A stretch of DNA of 64,000 bases from Paracoccus laeviglucosivorans (GCF_900182695.1 NZ_FXTK01000003.1:294501-358500); one strand, 5' to 3'; numbered from the stretch's first letter, positions 56,031 through 63,856 are shown. Numbers and translations are program-made. Notes: a model not told the origin generated them from the sequence alone.

Positions 56031-56236
56031 TTAAAGGCCGCCTCGGTCAGCGCGCGCAGGGCATCGCGACGCTTTTGCGTGATCTCGGGCGCAATGCCTT
56101 CGCCCAGTTCGCGTTCCGTGCCCTTTGGCGGGTGCAGCAGGTAATCGACCAATGCCGATCCGTTTTCGCTGATCCGGGCGTTGTCGGCGCTGCTCAGGGC
56201 CACGAAGCGCAGCGTGTTGGGTTCGTCCTTTTGCAT
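56027..56236 (-). CDS. 69-residue unknown protein between PAP2-type and protease genes
   Basis: The ATG at 56236 shares its A with the TGA of the preceding gene (TGATG), and the stop overlaps the protease start (ATGA), so all three are translationally coupled; the ATG at 56257 is a less likely start. The product begins MQKDEPNTLRFVALSSADNA and has a charged C-terminal helical half (EITQKRRDALRALTEAAFK). There is no signal, Cys or membrane segment. Its size and coupling would fit an inhibitor, chaperone or substrate of the protease, but nothing in the sequence proves it. Confidence 0.7.
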   Translation of the reverse strand: MQKDEPNTLRFVALSSADNARISENGSALVDYLLHPPKGTERELGEGIAPEITQKRRDALRALTEAAFK

Positions 56237-57333
56237 CACATCCACCGCAGGTTCCATTCGTTGCGCGCCTCGGCCCAGACCTCGCCAAGCAGGCCCGAGA
56301 CTTTGCCGGGGATCGGCTGTCCGACGGTCAGGCAGGCATCGCCGTCAATCACCTCGCTCAGCCGCACGATGTGGAAATCCCGGCTGGCATTCGGCGCGCT
56401 ATTGCCCCATTTGCGACCGTCGAAATGCAGCGCGGGACAGGTCTGCCCGCCCACACCCGCCCTGACGGCCAGCCAACGTGCCAGTGAAATGCCCAGGAAA
56501 GCGCCTGCCGCGCTATCCACCGGGAAATGGACGCCCGCGACCGTTCGGTTGACGGCGATGCGTGCCGCCATGCGAAACAGCTGGCTGTCAGCGGTGACGC
56601 GGGCGGGCTGCGCCTGATCCTCGCGCGTCAGGATCGCCAGCAGCGTGGCCAGCGCAAAGGCCTGTGTCGCATGACCGCTGGGATAGCTGCCGTGCAGGGG
56701 CGTCGCGATCAGCGGTTGGACCTGATCGCTGAACATCTCGGCCCGTGGGGCGGCAAAGGCCAGCTTGATGCGCTGCACGGCAAAGGTTGACAGATCACCG
56801 ACCAGCGCCATCAGCTTGCGCGTGACGGGCGCCCTGCCCGGCCGGATCGGCAGGATCGAGGTGAAGAAGGATTCCAGATCGCTGGTCTGCGCCAGAATCT
56901 CGGGCTGACGCTCGGCCCGCAGGTCGGCATAGCCCAGAACCAGCGCCACCTCGTTTCGAAAATCCTGATCCGAGGGCAGGTCCAGCGTCAGCAAAGGCGT
57001 CTGCCCTGCCGTTCCCCGTGCGATCAGCTTGACCCGATCCGCCGGGTCCGGGGCGGACTCTGGCGTGACGCGCAGGCTTTCCAGCATCTCGAACATCAGG
57101 ATGGCGTGGGAAAACTGTTCCTCGACCCGGCGCAGACGGCGCAGCGGTGCCAAGGGCTGGCGCTGAGGCGTCGTTGCAGGCGACGGCACGGCGTCCACGA
57201 TCCCCTCTCGGGCGATCAGTAGCGCCGTCGCCAGATCGACGGGATCGTTCGCCCCTGCGGTGAACTGATGGGCGTTATGCGCGTTATGGGCATTATGCGC
57301 ATTGTGGGCGTTATGAGCATTGGTCAATGACAC
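56236..57333 (-). CDS. PAP2/vanadium-haloperoxidase superfamily enzyme with Asn-Ala-His repeat N-terminus
   Basis: 365 residues from a GTG start with AGGGAGG ten bases upstream. The phosphate/vanadate site is readable in order: K190-x6-R197 (RIKLAFAAPR), P-S219-G-H221 (GSYPSGHAT), and R263-x5-H269 (NRTVAGVHFPVD). The all-helical body without membrane helices matches soluble bacterial acid phosphatases or vanadium-dependent haloperoxidases, not membrane PAP2 proteins. The first motif ends Arg-Ala rather than Arg-Pro. Residues 5-22 are six Asn-Ala-His repeats. No signal peptide is seen. Phosphatase and haloperoxidase activity cannot be separated by eye. Confidence 0.83.
   Translation of the reverse strand: MSLTNAHNAHNAHNAHNAHNAHQFTAGANDPVDLATALLIAREGIVDAVPSPATTPQRQPLAPLRRLRRVEEQFSHAILMFEMLESLRVTPESAPDPADRVKLIARGTAGQTPLLTLDLPSDQDFRNEVALVLGYADLRAERQPEILAQTSDLESFFTSILPIRPGRAPVTRKLMALVGDLSTFAVQRIKLAFAAPRAEMFSDQVQPLIATPLHGSYPSGHATQAFALATLLAILTREDQAQPARVTADSQLFRMAARIAVNRTVAGVHFPVDSAAGAFLGISLARWLAVRAGVGGQTCPALHFDGRKWGNSAPNASRDFHIVRLSEVIDGDACLTVGQPIPGKVSGLLGEVWAEARNEWNLRWM
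57268..57321 (-). repeat. Six 9-base in-frame repeats coding (Asn-Ala-His)6
   Basis: Six tandem units of the form AAY-GCN-CAY with silent variation at third positions (units differ at Y and N), at codons 5-22 of the PAP2-type gene. The variation suggests the peptide, not the DNA, is kept. A change in unit number would keep the frame. Confidence 0.95.
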
Positions 57334-57424
57334 GGCGGTTACGCCTCCCTTTCTTGCAAGTTTTCCATGCTGAACCCTTAATTCGGATAATATCTCTTAG
57401 GTTTGGGAGCAGCTGCGATTCGCG
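57334..57424. promoter_or_regulatory. Divergent control region of the protease/PAP2 unit and its regulator gene
   Basis: These 91 bases separate two divergent starts and are AT-richer than the genes. GGATAATATC (near 57392) could serve as a -10 for the rightward regulator; a matching -35 is weak. One regulator binding here could control both directions. Confidence 0.45.
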
Positions 57425-59044
57425 ATGACGGCGATGTTGAGCCTGATGGGGACCGTGCGTTTGCGCGGGTCCCTTGGCGATGACCTCACTCCGCGCAGCC
57501 AGAAGGCGCGGGGCGCGCTTGCGCTTTTGGGCACGGCGCCCGATCTGCGGCTGAACCGCGCCCGTCTGCAGGATCTGCTGTGGAGCGACCGCAGCAAACA
57601 GCAGGGTTCCGACAGCCTGCGCCAGATGCTGCGCGAATTGCGCGGCAGCCTTGCCAGCGAACGCGACATTCTGCTGACCGGCGTGGGCTGGGTCGGGCTT
57701 GATCCCGAAAGGCTGCGCATCGATCTGACGCCGGTTTACGACGCGGGTGGCGCGCCGATCGAATTCGCCGCCGATATAGACGTGCCCGATCCCGAATTCG
57801 AAAGCTGGCTGCGCGACATGCGCCTGCGCCTGACGCCCGAAAGCGACGGCCCCAACGCTTATGCCCGCAGGACCGAGCCGTCGCCGGATTTCACCCCGCG
57901 CCTTGGGCTGATGAATGGCATCGCCCATGCCAGCCTGACCCCGCGCGATGATCCGGTTTATGTCGTGGCACTGGACGCCGTCGAAAGCAACGACACCCGC
58001 GCCCATGTCATCGGCGAGATGGTGGTGAACGAAGCCGCCGCCCGCGCCTGCGAGATGATCCCGGCCACGCTGGCCGATCAGGTCGCAGATCCCTCGACGA
58101 TGACGGGAACGCAGATCGGGGCCATCTGCTATAGCGCGGGCGCCGATTGTTCGCTGATGGTGGTCATGCGCGACATCGCCACGGGAACGCGCGGCTGGAC
58201 GCGCCGCTTCAGCATCCGCGCGGCCGAGGAAACGGCGACCATGCGCCATGCGGTGGCGCAGATCACCGTGGCGCTGCTGGACCGGGCACGACGCACCGCA
58301 TCGCCCACGTGGATGACTTTCCCGATCTGGGATGTCTTCAGCTATTCCCGCGACCGGCTGGAAGAGGCGGACCGCGTGCTGGCATCCCTGCCGCCCGGAC
58401 GCGAAAGTGCCGTCAGTCTGGCGCTGCGTTCCTATCTGCGCAACACGCTGATCATCGAGCGTCTGACCGACGATCCCGCTACCTGCTCGGACGAGGCGGA
58501 CGCCTTTGCCCATCAGGCCCGCGCCTTGTCGCCCAACAATCCGGTCGTCCTGGCCGTCGCCTCGTTGTCGGCATCGTGGCGGCGCGATGCCATCGGGGCG
58601 CTGGAACTGGCACAAGCCGCCTGCCGCGCCGATCCCGACAATGAAATGGCCTGTCACGCCCTGTCCCAAGCCCTGACCGATGTGGGCCGCGACGCCGAGG
58701 CGCTGGAGGCCACCGACAGGGGCGCGCGCGGTGCGCTGGCCGAACTGGGTCCGGCGGTCTGGCTGATGCGCCGCGCGGTCGTCCAGATCCGGCTGGGCCG
58801 CTTTGGCGACGCCGAAAACAGCGCCGCTGCCGCCTATGCCTTTGCCGCCGACAATCGCCCCTCGTTGCGGTTTCTGGCCGCGCTGCGCTATCACCGCGGG
58901 GACGAGGCGGGGGCGGCAGATGCCCTGCGCCGCCTGCGCCTGATCGAACCGGATTTCAGTCTGGCGCTGATGGCAGATGCCGACTACCCGGTTTCGACCC
59001 TGCGGATGGCCGGGCTGATGGGAATTACCAAATCCGGGCTGTGA
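57425..59044 (+). CDS. Winged-helix (SARP/BTAD-like) - TolB-like - TPR regulator
   Basis: 539 residues. The N-terminal ~100 residues (LSLMGTVRLRG...RSQKARGALALL, then LQDLLWSDRSKQQGSDSLRQMLRELR) match the DNA-binding part of SARP/OmpR-type activators followed by a BTAD-like helix. The middle (about 175-290) resembles the TolB-like segment found in CadC-type and adenylate-cyclase-linked proteins (GAICYSAGADCSLMVVMRDIATGTRGWTRRF). The C-terminal ~240 residues are TPR-like helix pairs (ARALSPNNPVVLAVA, ACRADPDNEMACHALSQAL). There is no kinase or receiver domain. Its divergent position suggests it controls the flanking genes. It ends 5 bases from the convergent pentapeptide gene. Confidence 0.82.
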   Translation: MTAMLSLMGTVRLRGSLGDDLTPRSQKARGALALLGTAPDLRLNRARLQDLLWSDRSKQQGSDSLRQMLRELRGSLASERDILLTGVGWVGLDPERLRIDLTPVYDAGGAPIEFAADIDVPDPEFESWLRDMRLRLTPESDGPNAYARRTEPSPDFTPRLGLMNGIAHASLTPRDDPVYVVALDAVESNDTRAHVIGEMVVNEAAARACEMIPATLADQVADPSTMTGTQIGAICYSAGADCSLMVVMRDIATGTRGWTRRFSIRAAEETATMRHAVAQITVALLDRARRTASPTWMTFPIWDVFSYSRDRLEEADRVLASLPPGRESAVSLALRSYLRNTLIIERLTDDPATCSDEADAFAHQARALSPNNPVVLAVASLSASWRRDAIGALELAQAACRADPDNEMACHALSQALTDVGRDAEALEATDRGARGALAELGPAVWLMRRAVVQIRLGRFGDAENSAAAAYAFAADNRPSLRFLAALRYHRGDEAGAADALRRLRLIEPDFSLALMADADYPVSTLRMAGLMGITKSGL

Positions 59045-59049
59045 TACAC

Positions 59050-59757
59050 TCATGTGCTGACCAATATATCCAGCACCAGCGGCAGCAGCCCCTGGCCAAA
59101 TCCGATACGCAGATTGGCCCGACCCGGCGCGCCTGCGGTAAAGCTGACATTGTGGCGCGGCTGGTCCGCCGTGCTGCGGTCAGGCCCGATCAGCACGGCC
59201 TGCGCCTTGGCGTCGGCCTGACGGATGCGGGTGCGGCGGGGCGGGTGATCAAGCCGCAATTCCAGCCTGTCCCCCGAGCGCAGCGTGACCGCGCCCTCCA
59301 GATCGGCCTGATGCAGGACGCGCGTGCGGGGGTGCGACGCTTCGGGAAAGCGCATCGGGGGGGCGCCGATGGCCAGCGCGCGCTGCATGGCGTCCAGCCA
59401 TGATCCGCGCATTTCGGCCCCGGTCAGGTCTGCACCGTCAAGCTGCGCCCCGGTCAGATCGGCATCCCGCAACTGGGTGTCGCGCAGATCGGCCCCGACC
59501 AGAACCGCCAGCCCCAGATTGGCGCCGTTCAGATTGGCTCCGCGAAAACGCGCGCCCCGCGCGGTGGATGACCACAGGCTTGCCCCCACAAGCTGGGCAT
59601 CGCGCAGGTCTGTGCCTGTCAGGTTCGCATAACTCAGATCCGCACCGACCAGCGTCAGTCCCGAAAGATTCAAGCCCGACAGGTCGGCATGTGGCATCTG
59701 CACCTGCCCCGAGGTCACGATCTTGCGCAGGATTTCCTCGCGCGTGTGCCGTCCCAT
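59050..59757 (-). CDS. Pentapeptide-repeat protein with beta-rich C-terminal domain
   Basis: 235 residues. After a helical start (MGRHTREEILRKIVTSGQ), about 18 pentapeptide units A(D/N)LxX fill residues 23-115 (ADLSG, LNLSG, GADLS, YANLT and so on), predicting a right-handed quadrilateral beta-helix. The last ~110 residues are a separate beta-rich domain (SGDRLELRLDHPP, NVSFTAGAPGRANLRIGFG). Such helices act as scaffolds or DNA mimics. AGGGGG precedes the ATG at 59757. It is the second gene of a leftward unit after the DUF6345-like gene. Confidence 0.88.
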   Translation of the reverse strand: MGRHTREEILRKIVTSGQVQMPHADLSGLNLSGLTLVGADLSYANLTGTDLRDAQLVGASLWSSTARGARFRGANLNGANLGLAVLVGADLRDTQLRDADLTGAQLDGADLTGAEMRGSWLDAMQRALAIGAPPMRFPEASHPRTRVLHQADLEGAVTLRSGDRLELRLDHPPRRTRIRQADAKAQAVLIGPDRSTADQPRHNVSFTAGAPGRANLRIGFGQGLLPLVLDILVST

Positions 59758-59778
59758 TCCATTCCCCCTGCCTTCGGT

Positions 59779-59808
59779 GCCCGAGGATGGCTGCCTCCAT
59801 CCTCGGGC
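59779..59808 (-). other. Intercistronic 12-bp hairpin
   Basis: Perfect inverted repeat GCCCGAGGATGG / CCATCCTCGGGC with a CTGCCT loop in the 59 bases between the DUF6345-like and pentapeptide genes. No T-run follows on the minus strand, so it looks like an mRNA stability or partial attenuation element. Confidence 0.7.
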
Positions 59809-59816
59809 TACTGGAT

Positions 59817-61463
59817 TCAGTCGCACAGGTCGGACTGAACCCAGTAACGCTTGCGGAAACCGCGAACGCATCTGATCTCGACCCCCTGCCGGACGATCAG
59901 GCGGGCGGTATTGCTGCGGATTCCGTATCCAACCTCGGTCGTGCCGGGCAGGACGCTTAATGTCAGCGGCGCGGCACCCCGTGCGGCCAGATCGCGCATC
60001 AGCCGGGCCGCCTGCTGCGCCAAGGCATGGCGCATCGCACAGCCCACGCCCGCATCGCCCTCGATGACGGGCTGTGCGGGCAAAAGCGTTGCGACCTGCC
60101 GCAGGTTCGCCTCGATCCGCAGCAAGGTGCCGTCGGGACAAAGCACAGCCCGCACCCAACCCGCATCGGATGCGATGACCGGAACACCTTCGATCACCTG
60201 CCGGAACTGAACGCTGATTTCGTCCACCACTTCGGGCATGGGTTCTTCGCCACTGCGCAGCGTGCGCCCTGCAGAAAGCGACAGCGACAAGGCATCAAAG
60301 CAAAGCTCATGCCCGGCCCGCAAAAATCCGTGCCTGCGCAGCGCGGACCACGCCCGGCCGACCAGACTGCGGCGTTGCAGGGAAATCTTGCCCCGTGCCC
60401 CGCGACCGCTGCGGGCGAATTCCAGCAGCACACTGCCTTGGGGCGATCGCAGGAAACGGATGCCGGGCAGGTTCACCTCGATCGCGCCGCCCTGACGTGG
60501 CACGACGGAACGCAGATCCAGTCCCATCGCGTGCAGAACGGCATCGGCCAATTGCCGATCCGTCTCGGGCGCAAGCAGACGGGCGCGCTGGAACGCCGCC
60601 GGAGGCTCGGTCAGCGGGTCGCGACGGTGCTGCGCCAAGGGTTGCACCCAGCGCCACAGCCACCAGTCCCGCGCCGCTCGCTGCGGCTCGAACCGTGCTT
60701 CGCCATAAAGGCGGGCCTGCACCTCGTCGCGCGATGCGCCCATTGCGCTGACCACAGGCACATGATCGGGCGACACCTCGACCGCGCCATCCAGCCATGA
60801 CTGCGAGAAGCTTTTGCCCATCCGCCAGTTGCGCCAGAAATTCTGGCCATAGCGACCGGAATCCCAGCATGTGCTGTCGAAACCGAACATCATGCGCAGC
60901 CCGCGATTGGCAGGGCCCCAGCTGCGCAGCGGACAGTGATTGTCGGTGACCCGCAGCGATTCACTGGCCGACCAGTAAAGATAGCGCAGCCGATCCGCCC
61001 CGAAACGCATCCGGGCCGAACCAAGGCTGGCATCCGCCCCCTGCCACATCGCACCCATCGGCAGATAGAAATTCCCGGCCTCATCCATGGCGCCGTGCCC
61101 GGCGTGGTAAAAGACGCGCACGCCATCCATATCGCCGCTGATCGCACCATCCTGCGCCTTACGGGCATATATCCAAGCCCGGACCGAGGCATCGCGGCGC
61201 CAGAAATCCGGCATGGCGAACTGATCGATCTGATCCAGAAACCCGCCTGCATCGCGATGTGCGGCATTCAGCGAGCCTGCGGCGCGAAAGATCTCGGCGG
61301 AGCAAGCGCCATAGATCCCCGCCTCGCCCGGCTGGGGCGATGCCGCAGGCCCGGCCCCCGTTCGGGCGGGATCGGCCAGAGCCGGGTCGATGAACGGCGT
61401 CGCGGGCATCGCGGGGGAAGTTGCTTTGCGCGCCAGTTCTGCCTGCCGGCCTTGATCCTGCAT
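59817..61463 (-). CDS. DUF6345-like protein with caspase-type His-Gly region and PepSY/FTP-like segment
   Basis: 548 residues with no signal peptide. Residues 45-215 hold VRVFYHAGHGAMDEAGNFYLP (H120, H123), then RLRYLYWSASESLRV and RGLRMMFGFDSTCW. This follows the order of caspase-fold proteins of the DUF6345/CHAT kind (His-Gly, then small-Cys, then a closing helix), but at the nucleophile-like place the residues are SASES, without Cys. Residues about 405-460 (EISVQFRQVIEGVPVIASDAG, then DGTLLRIEANL) resemble PepSY/FTP protease-inhibitor segments. AGGAG stands upstream of the ATG. First gene of a unit with the pentapeptide gene. Family call is from memory of the pattern. Confidence 0.65.
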   Translation of the reverse strand: MQDQGRQAELARKATSPAMPATPFIDPALADPARTGAGPAASPQPGEAGIYGACSAEIFRAAGSLNAAHRDAGGFLDQIDQFAMPDFWRRDASVRAWIYARKAQDGAISGDMDGVRVFYHAGHGAMDEAGNFYLPMGAMWQGADASLGSARMRFGADRLRYLYWSASESLRVTDNHCPLRSWGPANRGLRMMFGFDSTCWDSGRYGQNFWRNWRMGKSFSQSWLDGAVEVSPDHVPVVSAMGASRDEVQARLYGEARFEPQRAARDWWLWRWVQPLAQHRRDPLTEPPAAFQRARLLAPETDRQLADAVLHAMGLDLRSVVPRQGGAIEVNLPGIRFLRSPQGSVLLEFARSGRGARGKISLQRRSLVGRAWSALRRHGFLRAGHELCFDALSLSLSAGRTLRSGEEPMPEVVDEISVQFRQVIEGVPVIASDAGWVRAVLCPDGTLLRIEANLRQVATLLPAQPVIEGDAGVGCAMRHALAQQAARLMRDLAARGAAPLTLSVLPGTTEVGYGIRSNTARLIVRQGVEIRCVRGFRKRYWVQSDLCD

Positions 61464-61489
61464 CGGGGACTCCTGTTACTCATCATCAC

Positions 61490-61507
61490 CGGTTGCACAC
61501 GCAACCG
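61490..61507 (-). other. Small hairpin in the leader of the DUF6345-like gene
   Basis: CGGTTGC-ACAC-GCAACCG, a perfect 7-bp stem, lies about 27 bases upstream of the DUF6345-like start, in the presumed 5' leader. It may affect translation or be a protein-binding site. Confidence 0.4.
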
Positions 61508-61637
61508 TGAATTCAGGCTAGAAGTCGCGCCGTGAACCCGGCGTGAATCCGAAAAACCGCCGGGTTTCGATAGCACGCGCTTTGGTCAAACCGCTGATAT
61601 ATATTGAACAATCAACCCTGGATTGAATACGGCTATT

Positions 61638-62474
61638 TCACGTTTCGGCTGATTCGCCGTCACGTGCCGGCCCCATGCCCAACGAAAGTTCGCGCCCCGC
61701 CAGAACTACAGCGCGGGCAATGTCGTCCAGCCGCGCATCGGTCATGCGATGCACCGGGCCGGACACAGAAATCCCTGCCGCTGCACGCCCCGACAAATCG
61801 AAAATGGGCGCGGCGATGCAGCGCATCCCCGCGGCGCGTTCTTCGTTATCCAGCGCATAGCCGCGCAGGCGGGTCGAAACCAGATCGCTGCCCAACGCCT
61901 CGGCATCCGCAAGGGTCTGCGGCGTGAACCGCTCCAGCTTCAGTCCCCGGATCATCCGACGCAGATCGTGGGGCCGCGCATGGGCCAAAAGCGCCTTGCC
62001 GATCCCCGAGGCGTGAAGCGCCGACCGCGTGCCCGGCGGGAAAAAGGCGCGGATCGTCTCATGCGTTTCGGCCTGGCTTAGGAACAGGACCGCATCGCCG
62101 TTCAGAATGCCCAGATTGGCCGTCTCTCCGGTAATCTCCATCAGGCGGCGCAGCACGGGTTGCGCGCGTTCGACCAACCCCGAGCGTCGCATGAAGGCCG
62201 AGCCGTGCCGAAACGCCGTCGGCCCCACATGCCAGCCCTGCGTCGCGCCGTCGCTTTCCGCCACCCCGCGCGCCGCCAGCGTCGTCAGCACGCGATGCAC
62301 GGTCGAGGGGGCAAGTTCCAGCTTATGTGCTATTTCCGTCAGGGTCAGCCCGTTGGCCGACGCGATCACATCCAGCACGTCGAAGGCACGATCCAGCGCA
62401 CGCACGCCGCCGCTGTCATCGGGGGTGATGCCGCGCCCGCGTGGCCTGCCCCGTTTTCGCTGTTCCGCAGACAT
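61638..62474 (-). CDS. bhcR: IclR-family regulator of the beta-hydroxyaspartate cycle
   Basis: 278 residues. The winged helix (about 24-88: GGVRALDRAFDVLDVIA, LTEIAHKLELAPSTVHRVLTTLA) is followed by the IclR effector domain with the small-acid pocket region (HASGIGKALLAHA, EERAAGMRCIAAPIFD, GISVSGPVHRM). Its place, divergent from bhcA, is that of BhcR of Paracoccus denitrificans, reported to sense glyoxylate and control the bhc genes. A basic RKRGRPRGRG stretch precedes the HTH. Confidence 0.9.
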   Translation of the reverse strand: MSAEQRKRGRPRGRGITPDDSGGVRALDRAFDVLDVIASANGLTLTEIAHKLELAPSTVHRVLTTLAARGVAESDGATQGWHVGPTAFRHGSAFMRRSGLVERAQPVLRRLMEITGETANLGILNGDAVLFLSQAETHETIRAFFPPGTRSALHASGIGKALLAHARPHDLRRMIRGLKLERFTPQTLADAEALGSDLVSTRLRGYALDNEERAAGMRCIAAPIFDLSGRAAAGISVSGPVHRMTDARLDDIARAVVLAGRELSLGMGPARDGESAET

Positions 62475-62510
62475 TATGCGAATCCTTTTAACTGCTGAAA
62501 CAATTCATTG

Positions 62511-62588
62511 AAAATTCGATTTTGTGAATGGAAAACATTAAGCAACTGACAACGCTTCATAATACGGCCATTTTCCGCGATTGCGAAA
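62511..62588. promoter_or_regulatory. Candidate BhcR operators
   Basis: Two dyads lie in the bhcR-bhcA spacer: AAAAT-TCG-ATTTT (62511-62523), close to the bhcR start, and TTCCGC-GATT-GCGAAA (62573-62588, one mismatch), centred about 24 bases upstream of the bhcA -35. The second is well placed for activation of bhcA, the first for autoregulation. The true BhcR site is not known to me, so this is inferred from symmetry and position. Confidence 0.45.
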
Positions 62589-62603
62589 TATTTTTCAGAA
62601 AAA

Positions 62604-62632
62604 TTGTCACAATGGACAGGGCCACCTAGGCT
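62604..62632 (+). promoter_or_regulatory. Predicted bhcA promoter
   Basis: TTGTCA (62604-62609) and TAGGCT (62627-62632) are separated by 17 bases, a good sigma-70-type pair for alphaproteobacteria, 26 bases before the bhcA ATG. The -35 is part of a perfect dyad ATTGT-C-ACAAT (62603-62613), where a bound protein could act. Confidence 0.6.
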
Positions 62633-62657
62633 GGGTCACAAGATTTGGAGGAGTGCC

Positions 62658-63845
62658 ATGACCAGTCAGAACCCCATCTTTATTCCCGGCCCGACCAATA
62701 TCCCCGAGGAGTTGCGCAAGGCCGTGGACATGCCCACGATCGACCACCGCTCGCCGGTGTTCGGGCGGATGCTGCACCCCGCGCTGGACGGCGTAAAACA
62801 GGTGCTGAAGACGCGCGATGCGCAGGTCTTCCTGTTCCCCTCGACCGGGACGGGCGGCTGGGAAACCGCGATCAGCAACACGCTGTCGCCCGGCGACAAG
62901 GTGCTGGCGGCGCGCAACGGCATGTTCAGCCACCGCTGGATCGACCTGTGCCAGCGCCATCGGCTGGACGTGCAATTCGTGGAAACCCCTTGGGGCGAGG
63001 GCATCCCCGCCGACCGGTTTCAGGAAATCCTGACCGCCGACAAAGGGCATGAAATCCGCGTCGTGCTGGCCACGCATAACGAGACCGCAACCGGCGTCAA
63101 ATCCGACATCGCCGCCGTCCGCCGCGCGTTGGACGCAGCCGGCCACCCCGCGATGCTGTTTGTGGATGGTGTGTCCTCAATCGGGTCGATGGATTTCCGC
63201 ATGGACGAATGGGGCGTCGATGTCGCCGTCACCGGGTCGCAAAAGGGCTTCATGCTGCCGCCCGGTCTGGCCATCGTGGGCTTTTCGCCCAAGGCCATGG
63301 CAGCGATCGAAACCGCAAAGCTGCCGCGCACGTTTTTCGACATCCGCGATATGGCAACGGGCTATGCCCGCAATGGCTATCCCTACACCCCGCCGGTCGG
63401 CCTGATCAACGGGCTGAACGTCGCCTGTGAACGCCTGCTGACCGAGGGGCTGGAAAACGTCTTTGCCCGTCACCACCGCATCGCGGGTGGCGTGCGCGCC
63501 GCGGTCCGTGCATGGGGGCTGGAGCTATGTGCCAAGCGTCCCGAGCTTTATTCCGACACGGTCAGCGCCATTCGTGTGCCGGAAGGTTTCGACGCCAACC
63601 GCATCGTCGCCCATGCGCTGGAAACCTATGACATGGCCTTTGGCACTGGGCTTGGCGAAGTGGCGGGCAAGGTCTTCCGCATCGGCCATCTGGGCAGCCT
63701 GACCGACGCCATGGCGCTGTCGGGGATCGCGGTCGCGGAAATGACCATGGCCGATCTGGGCCTGCCGATCCGGCTGGGTTCGGGCGTGGCTGCGGCGCAG
63801 GAACATTATCGCGGCGGGGCCAGCGCTCTGCGGAAAGCCGCATGA
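62658..63845 (+). CDS. bhcA: L-aspartate:glyoxylate aminotransferase
   Basis: 395 residues, PLP fold type I of the serine-glyoxylate/alanine-glyoxylate transaminase family. The cofactor lysine K196 is in VTGSQKGFMLPPG; GPTNIPEELR, STGTGGWETAISN and FVDGVSSIGSMDF are family blocks. In the beta-hydroxyaspartate cycle BhcA converts glyoxylate to glycine using aspartate. Assignment to BhcA rather than a general serine-glyoxylate transaminase rests on the divergent IclR gene and the dehydratase that follows. GGAGGAG precedes the ATG. Confidence 0.92.
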   Translation: MTSQNPIFIPGPTNIPEELRKAVDMPTIDHRSPVFGRMLHPALDGVKQVLKTRDAQVFLFPSTGTGGWETAISNTLSPGDKVLAARNGMFSHRWIDLCQRHRLDVQFVETPWGEGIPADRFQEILTADKGHEIRVVLATHNETATGVKSDIAAVRRALDAAGHPAMLFVDGVSSIGSMDFRMDEWGVDVAVTGSQKGFMLPPGLAIVGFSPKAMAAIETAKLPRTFFDIRDMATGYARNGYPYTPPVGLINGLNVACERLLTEGLENVFARHHRIAGGVRAAVRAWGLELCAKRPELYSDTVSAIRVPEGFDANRIVAHALETYDMAFGTGLGEVAGKVFRIGHLGSLTDAMALSGIAVAEMTMADLGLPIRLGSGVAAAQEHYRGGASALRKAA

Positions 63846-63856
63846 TGAAGGACGCC

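Noticed and set aside
57268..57321. CRISPR or intergenic satellite
   Set aside because: Units are 9 bases without spacers and lie in frame within a coding region.
57311..59053. 580-codon open frame opposite the SARP-like regulator
   Set aside because: Low-complexity antisense translation without motifs; the + strand product has clear domains.
54240..61463. Secondary-metabolite cluster with a halogenating peroxidase
   Set aside because: No NRPS, PKS or other biosynthetic genes are present, and the PAP2-type enzyme has no export signal; a proteolytic or stress module fits better.
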